From NCBI GenBank assembly GCA_009787675.1, contig WQSU01000077.1:1-9390 (forward strand): a DNA stretch of 9,390 nt, written 5' to 3'. This stretch comes from Lentimicrobiaceae bacterium (lineage in GTDB: Bacteria; Bacteroidota; Bacteroidia; Bacteroidales; WCHB1-69). The notes beneath the pieces are model-generated. The model made no database searches, was not told the origin of the DNA, and saw nothing but the letters and a program-made list of their open reading frames with translations. Of the stretch, positions 7,097 to 9,390 are shown in pieces. How positions within the stretch are numbered: position 1 is the first letter of the stretch; each line of letters starts with the position of its first letter. The position numbers and the translations under genes are program-made.

Positions 7097-8435
7097 TGCA
7101 AAAACAAATAGAACCACTTTTTGTGTAGATGATTTTGACGAAATTTTGTACTTAGATACTAGTTCCGTTACGAATGGTATTTTTGATGATTTTATTCATT
7201 TGTCTAAAAATGATAAAATTCCAAGTAGGGCAAAACGAGCAGTAAAAGATAAAACGATAATTTATTCAACTGTTCGTCCAAATTTGCAACATTTTGGAAT
7301 TTTTGATAATCCAAAAGAAAACGTTGTTGTTTCAACAGGTTTTGCAACTATTGATGTAATAGATAATTTGGCAAATCCTAAATTTTTGTACTACTATTTG
7401 ACACAAGACAAATTTACAAATTACTTACACACTATTGCAACAAATAATGTTTCATCCTATCCGTCAATCAATCCAAGCGATTTAGAGAATTTAGAACTAG
7501 AAATTCCCGATATTCAAACCCAAACCGCCATTGCCCGCGTTCTTTCTTCCCTTGACGACAAAATAGAACTCAACAACAAAATAAACAAGGAATTAGAAAA
7601 CTTGGCAAAAACGATTTATGAGTATTGGTTTGTACAAAATGCAGATAGAAATTGGGAGAGGAAAAAGGTCGCAACTTTAATACAAAATCAAAAAAATGGC
7701 GATTGGGGTAAAGAAACAAAGCAAGGAAATTATACAGAAAAGGTTACTTGTATTCGTGGCACAGATATAAATTCACTTATAGGAAACAATGAACTAAAAG
7801 CGCCGGAAAGATATATTTTAGAAAAAAATAATAACAAATTTTTGACCGATGGCGATTTTGTAATTGAAATTTCGGGCGGAAGCCCTACGCAATCAACAGG
7901 GCGTATGGCGTATATTTTAGACGAAATATTAAAAGGTTTTGATACTCCCTTAATCTGTTCAAATTTTTGCAAGTCAGTTTCATTGAAAGACAAAAATATA
8001 TTTTACTATTTCATGTTTGTTTGGAAACAACTATATGACAATGGATTATTTTTTGGTTACGAAGGTAAAACAAGCGGAATAAAAAATTTCTTATTTGATG
8101 ATTTTGTGAGTTCTTACGAGATATCCGTTCCAACAACGAAAATTCTTGAAAAATTCAACAAAACCGTTTCACCATTATTTTCTACAATCATTAAAAACAA
8201 ACAAGAATCTTCCAACCTTGCCCAACTTCGTGATTTTTTGCTTCCACTTTTGATGAATGGGCAAATAACAATAAGTGAGGAACAAAACAAACCGATTATA
8301 GCACCATTCAAATTGTTTGCTGATGATGATACGGATTTTCAAACTTGGAAAAAAATCGGACTTGCCGCTCGTGGTAACATTGACGAAAAAACACTCCGTA
8401 ATATTTACGAAGCAATAGACGAAAATGATAGATAA
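7071..8435 (+). CDS. hsdS: Type I R-M specificity subunit HsdS
   Basis: HsdS reads the bipartite DNA site and anchors two HsdM and two HsdR. Numbered from the ATG at 7065, residues 3-150 form target-recognition domain 1 (VKLGEIAKT, KTIIYSTVRPNLQHFGIF, STGFATIDV), closed by SDLENLELEIPDIQTQTAIA. Residues 155-190 are the conserved central helix (LSSLDDKIELNNKINKELEN). Domain 2 spans about 196-357 (CIRGTDINSLIG, VIEISGGSPTQSTGRMAYI), and the second helix follows (LAQLRDFLLPLLMNGQI). Beyond residue 404 lies an unfamiliar tail of about 52 residues (ADDDTDFQTWKKIGLAARGN, then IDEKTLRNIYEAIDENDR). An in-frame ATG lies at 7065, but I prefer 7071 because only that start is shared with the relict copy at 6150. 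Both recognition domains look complete. The target sequence cannot be read from the protein. The end overlaps the peptidase gene by 11 bases. Confidence 0.94.
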   Translation: MNKVKLGEIAKTNRTTFCVDDFDEILYLDTSSVTNGIFDDFIHLSKNDKIPSRAKRAVKDKTIIYSTVRPNLQHFGIFDNPKENVVVSTGFATIDVIDNLANPKFLYYYLTQDKFTNYLHTIATNNVSSYPSINPSDLENLELEIPDIQTQTAIARVLSSLDDKIELNNKINKELENLAKTIYEYWFVQNADRNWERKKVATLIQNQKNGDWGKETKQGNYTEKVTCIRGTDINSLIGNNELKAPERYILEKNNNKFLTDGDFVIEISGGSPTQSTGRMAYILDEILKGFDTPLICSNFCKSVSLKDKNIFYYFMFVWKQLYDNGLFFGYEGKTSGIKNFLFDDFVSSYEISVPTTKILEKFNKTVSPLFSTIIKNKQESSNLAQLRDFLLPLLMNGQITISEEQNKPIIAPFKLFADDDTDFQTWKKIGLAARGNIDEKTLRNIYEAIDENDR

Positions 8436-9012
8436 AGCAAAAATAGAAAGCGTAGCAACGGAGATGTATTCAAGACACTGCAAAAAAGGCAGTCCTGCAA
8501 AAATGCTGTCTAAAATCATTTCGGCGGAGAAAATAAAATTGCGTGAAATTGACGGAAGCGAGAATTTTTTAGGTGCATTTTTCAAACAACTCAACGGGCA
8601 ACTTTACATATCTGTAAATAAAAACATAGAAAACACAGGACGCAAAAATTTTACTTTGGCGCACGAACTCGGACACTTTGCTTTACAGCATTATTTGCAT
8701 ACCGCCTCATTCTTTTGTGGTGAGAATGAAATTACAGAAGAAAACAAAGCAATATCCGACCAAGAGAAAGAGGCTAATTATTTTGCAAGTTGTTTTTTGC
8801 TACCAAAAGAGAAAATAAAGAAAAATTTTATCGGAAAACTTCAATGGCGAACAAAGGATTTTAAAAGAGAATTTTTAACTGTGTTGCCTCGTGGCAAAAG
8901 TTATTCGGATTGGAAAGCCATTAGCACTGGGCTTATGGAAAAATTTGAGATTTCTGAAATTGTGTTGAAAATCAGGTTGACAGAATTAGGTTTGGCTAAG
9001 TTTGATTTTTAA
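8425..9012 (+). CDS. ImmA/IrrE-family zinc metallopeptidase
   Basis: The 195-residue protein has the compact layout of the ImmA/IrrE (DUF955) family. A short helical N-terminus precedes LGAFFKQLNGQLYISVNKNI; the zinc helix FTLAHELGHFALQH follows with HExxH at 80-84, and the second metal helix QEKEANYFASCFLLP supplies a third ligand, probably E116. The end (FEISEIVLKIRLTELGL) is the usual family tail. Known members cleave a partner regulator: ImmA cleaves the ICE repressor ImmR, and IrrE acts on DdrO. No XRE-type repressor gene is next door; its nearest partner is HsdS, whose last codons overlap this start, implying coupled translation. The active-site residues are intact. The substrate is unknown: it could be a distant repressor, a neighbouring island protein, or the HsdS tail. 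Confidence 0.9.
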   Translation: MIDKAKIESVATEMYSRHCKKGSPAKMLSKIISAEKIKLREIDGSENFLGAFFKQLNGQLYISVNKNIENTGRKNFTLAHELGHFALQHYLHTASFFCGENEITEENKAISDQEKEANYFASCFLLPKEKIKKNFIGKLQWRTKDFKREFLTVLPRGKSYSDWKAISTGLMEKFEISEIVLKIRLTELGLAKFDF

Positions 9013-9029
9013 GAAAAAAGGAGAAATAT

Positions 9030-9065
9030 ATGATACATAACGAAAACAGTAGAGTAAAAAAATGA
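9030..9065 (+). pseudogene. Relict 5' end of a second hsdR (11 codons)
   Basis: The frame MIHNENSRVKK then a stop resembles the hsdR start in this window, MSNEFSENTRVKIPA: the shared pattern is ENxRVK at the same distance from the start. The codons differ (AGTAGAGTA against ACCCGCGTA), so it is a separate allele, not a recent copy of 771. A consensus AAGGAG at 9018-9023 lies six bases upstream, as good a ribosome site as any in the window. The homologous sequence breaks off at about 9059. I infer that hsdR once followed the peptidase gene here and was lost except for its first codons. Shortness limits certainty. Confidence 0.55.
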
Positions 9066-9083
9066 ATGTAATAGTTAATAATG

Positions 9084-9091
9084 TAACTTTG
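9084..9091 (+). promoter_or_regulatory. Bacteroidota-type -7 box before the relict gene at 9106
   Basis: TAACTTTG matches the Bacteroidota primary-sigma -7 consensus TAnnTTTG exactly and would place the transcript start about six or seven bases downstream, shortly before the ATG at 9106. No clear TTTG is visible at the -33 position (around 9061-9064 the bases are AATG), so strength is uncertain. It could still drive the ORF6N gene at 9246. Confidence 0.45.
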
Positions 9092-9105
9092 TAAAAAATA
9101 GATAT

Positions 9106-9159
9106 ATGTCAGAAATTCAAAACATAGAATACAAATCTTACGCACTACGCTCCGGTTAG
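9106..9159 (+). pseudogene. Relict 5' end of a probable AlbA_2/Schlafen-like gene
   Basis: The frame begins MSEIQNIEYKS and then reads YALRSG and a stop. The opening matches the usual N-terminus of AlbA_2-domain (Schlafen-like, putative ATP-binding) proteins, where (Q)NIEYKxSW leads into the domain; the match ends at about 9137. Downstream, 9159-9242 is open in another frame as GHRELTENITTKIILPP and a further ten codons to a TGA, which I do not recognise and which could be the tail of a deleted gene. The piece has an exact -7 box upstream, so it was probably a real gene start. The assignment rests on about eleven residues. Confidence 0.45.
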
Positions 9160-9245
9160 GTCATCGGGAATTGACAGAAAATATTACCACAAAAATTATT
9201 TTGCCACCAAAAAATAAAACATACCTTCGCGGAAAATTTTGAAGT

Positions 9246-9390
9246 ATGGAGACAACCATAGTAATACCTGTCGGAAAGCAAGAAAATGTTATTGAGATGT
9301 CAATAATTCAGCGAATTCACGAAATAAGAGGCGTCAAAGTCATTTTAGATTTTGACTTGGCAGAACGATATGGAGTAGAAACGAGGCGAT
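9246..9390 (+). CDS. ORF6N-domain protein, N-terminal part
   Basis: The frame is open from the ATG to the window edge (48 codons plus one base). Residues 19-48 (SIIQRIHEIRGVKVILDFDL, then AERYGVETRR) match the start of the ORF6N domain, typically IxxxIxxIRGxxVxLDxDLAxLYGVETK. ORF6N proteins are DNA-binding or regulatory proteins of phages and mobile islands, related in context to KilA-N and BRO-N families, and are common beside R-M loci. It follows the relict gene region on the same strand. Whether the C-terminal part is intact cannot be seen. Confidence 0.87.
   Translation, partial: METTIVIPVGKQENVIEMSIIQRIHEIRGVKVILDFDLAERYGVETRR

Noticed and set aside
9171..9203. TTGACA and TTATTTTG before the ORF6N gene as a promoter
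   Set aside because: TTGACA matches the E. coli -35, but no -10 lies at 16-18 bases and the TTATTTTG box departs from TAnnTTTG with wrong spacing.
1..9390. tRNA or rRNA genes, CRISPR array, transposase or integrase
   Set aside because: None seen by eye: no tRNA-like cloverleaf, no regular spaced repeats, and no transposase or integrase-like frame on either strand.

Overview
The window looks like a defence or genomic-island segment from a Bacteroidota chromosome. The clues are moderate A+T content, mostly A/T-rich leaders without Shine-Dalgarno sites, one perfect Bacteroidota-type -7 box (TAnnTTTG) near the right end, and a leftward gene at the left edge. That gene starts with a signal peptide followed by a carboxypeptidase-like plug, as in large Bacteroidota outer-membrane beta-barrel proteins. 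No species can be named from the sequence alone.

Layout. Positions 1-414 (minus) hold the N-terminus of the outer-membrane protein, probably the host side of the island boundary. A 356-base gap follows, with an orphan hairpin/terminator. From 771 to 9012 (plus) runs a type I restriction-modification cluster: hsdR (translocating restriction subunit), hsdM (N6-adenine methylase), a DUF1016/YhcG-family gene that has lost its nuclease core, a BRO-N/DinD-like gene, hsdS (specificity subunit) and an ImmA/IrrE-type zinc peptidase whose start overlaps the hsdS end by 11 bases. Positions 9013-9245 are a small gene graveyard, and an ORF6N-domain gene starts at 9246 and leaves the window.

How the genes work together. 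HsdM and HsdS would form the sequence-specific methylase, and adding HsdR gives the ATP-driven restriction complex. The other genes are passengers or regulators. The BRO-N and ORF6N proteins belong to phage-antirepressor/KilA-N-like families, and ImmA/IrrE peptidases classically cleave regulators. Tight spacing from hsdM to the peptidase suggests one transcript. hsdR is separated from hsdM by 55 bases that resemble an interspersed repeat.

The most notable content is evidence of modular rearrangement. A perfect 30-bp direct repeat, made of the hsdS 5' end, flanks the BRO-N gene, so an hsdS start fragment remains at 6150. A second hsdR start is left as an 11-codon fossil at 9030, behind the peptidase gene. 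The first codons of what looks like an AlbA_2/Schlafen-type gene remain at 9106, behind the -7 box. The DUF1016 gene is joined in frame across a missing nuclease domain. HsdS also has an unrecognised C-terminal tail of about 55 residues directly before the peptidase gene, which raises the untested idea that the peptidase controls HsdS. The core R-M system itself looks intact and conventional.
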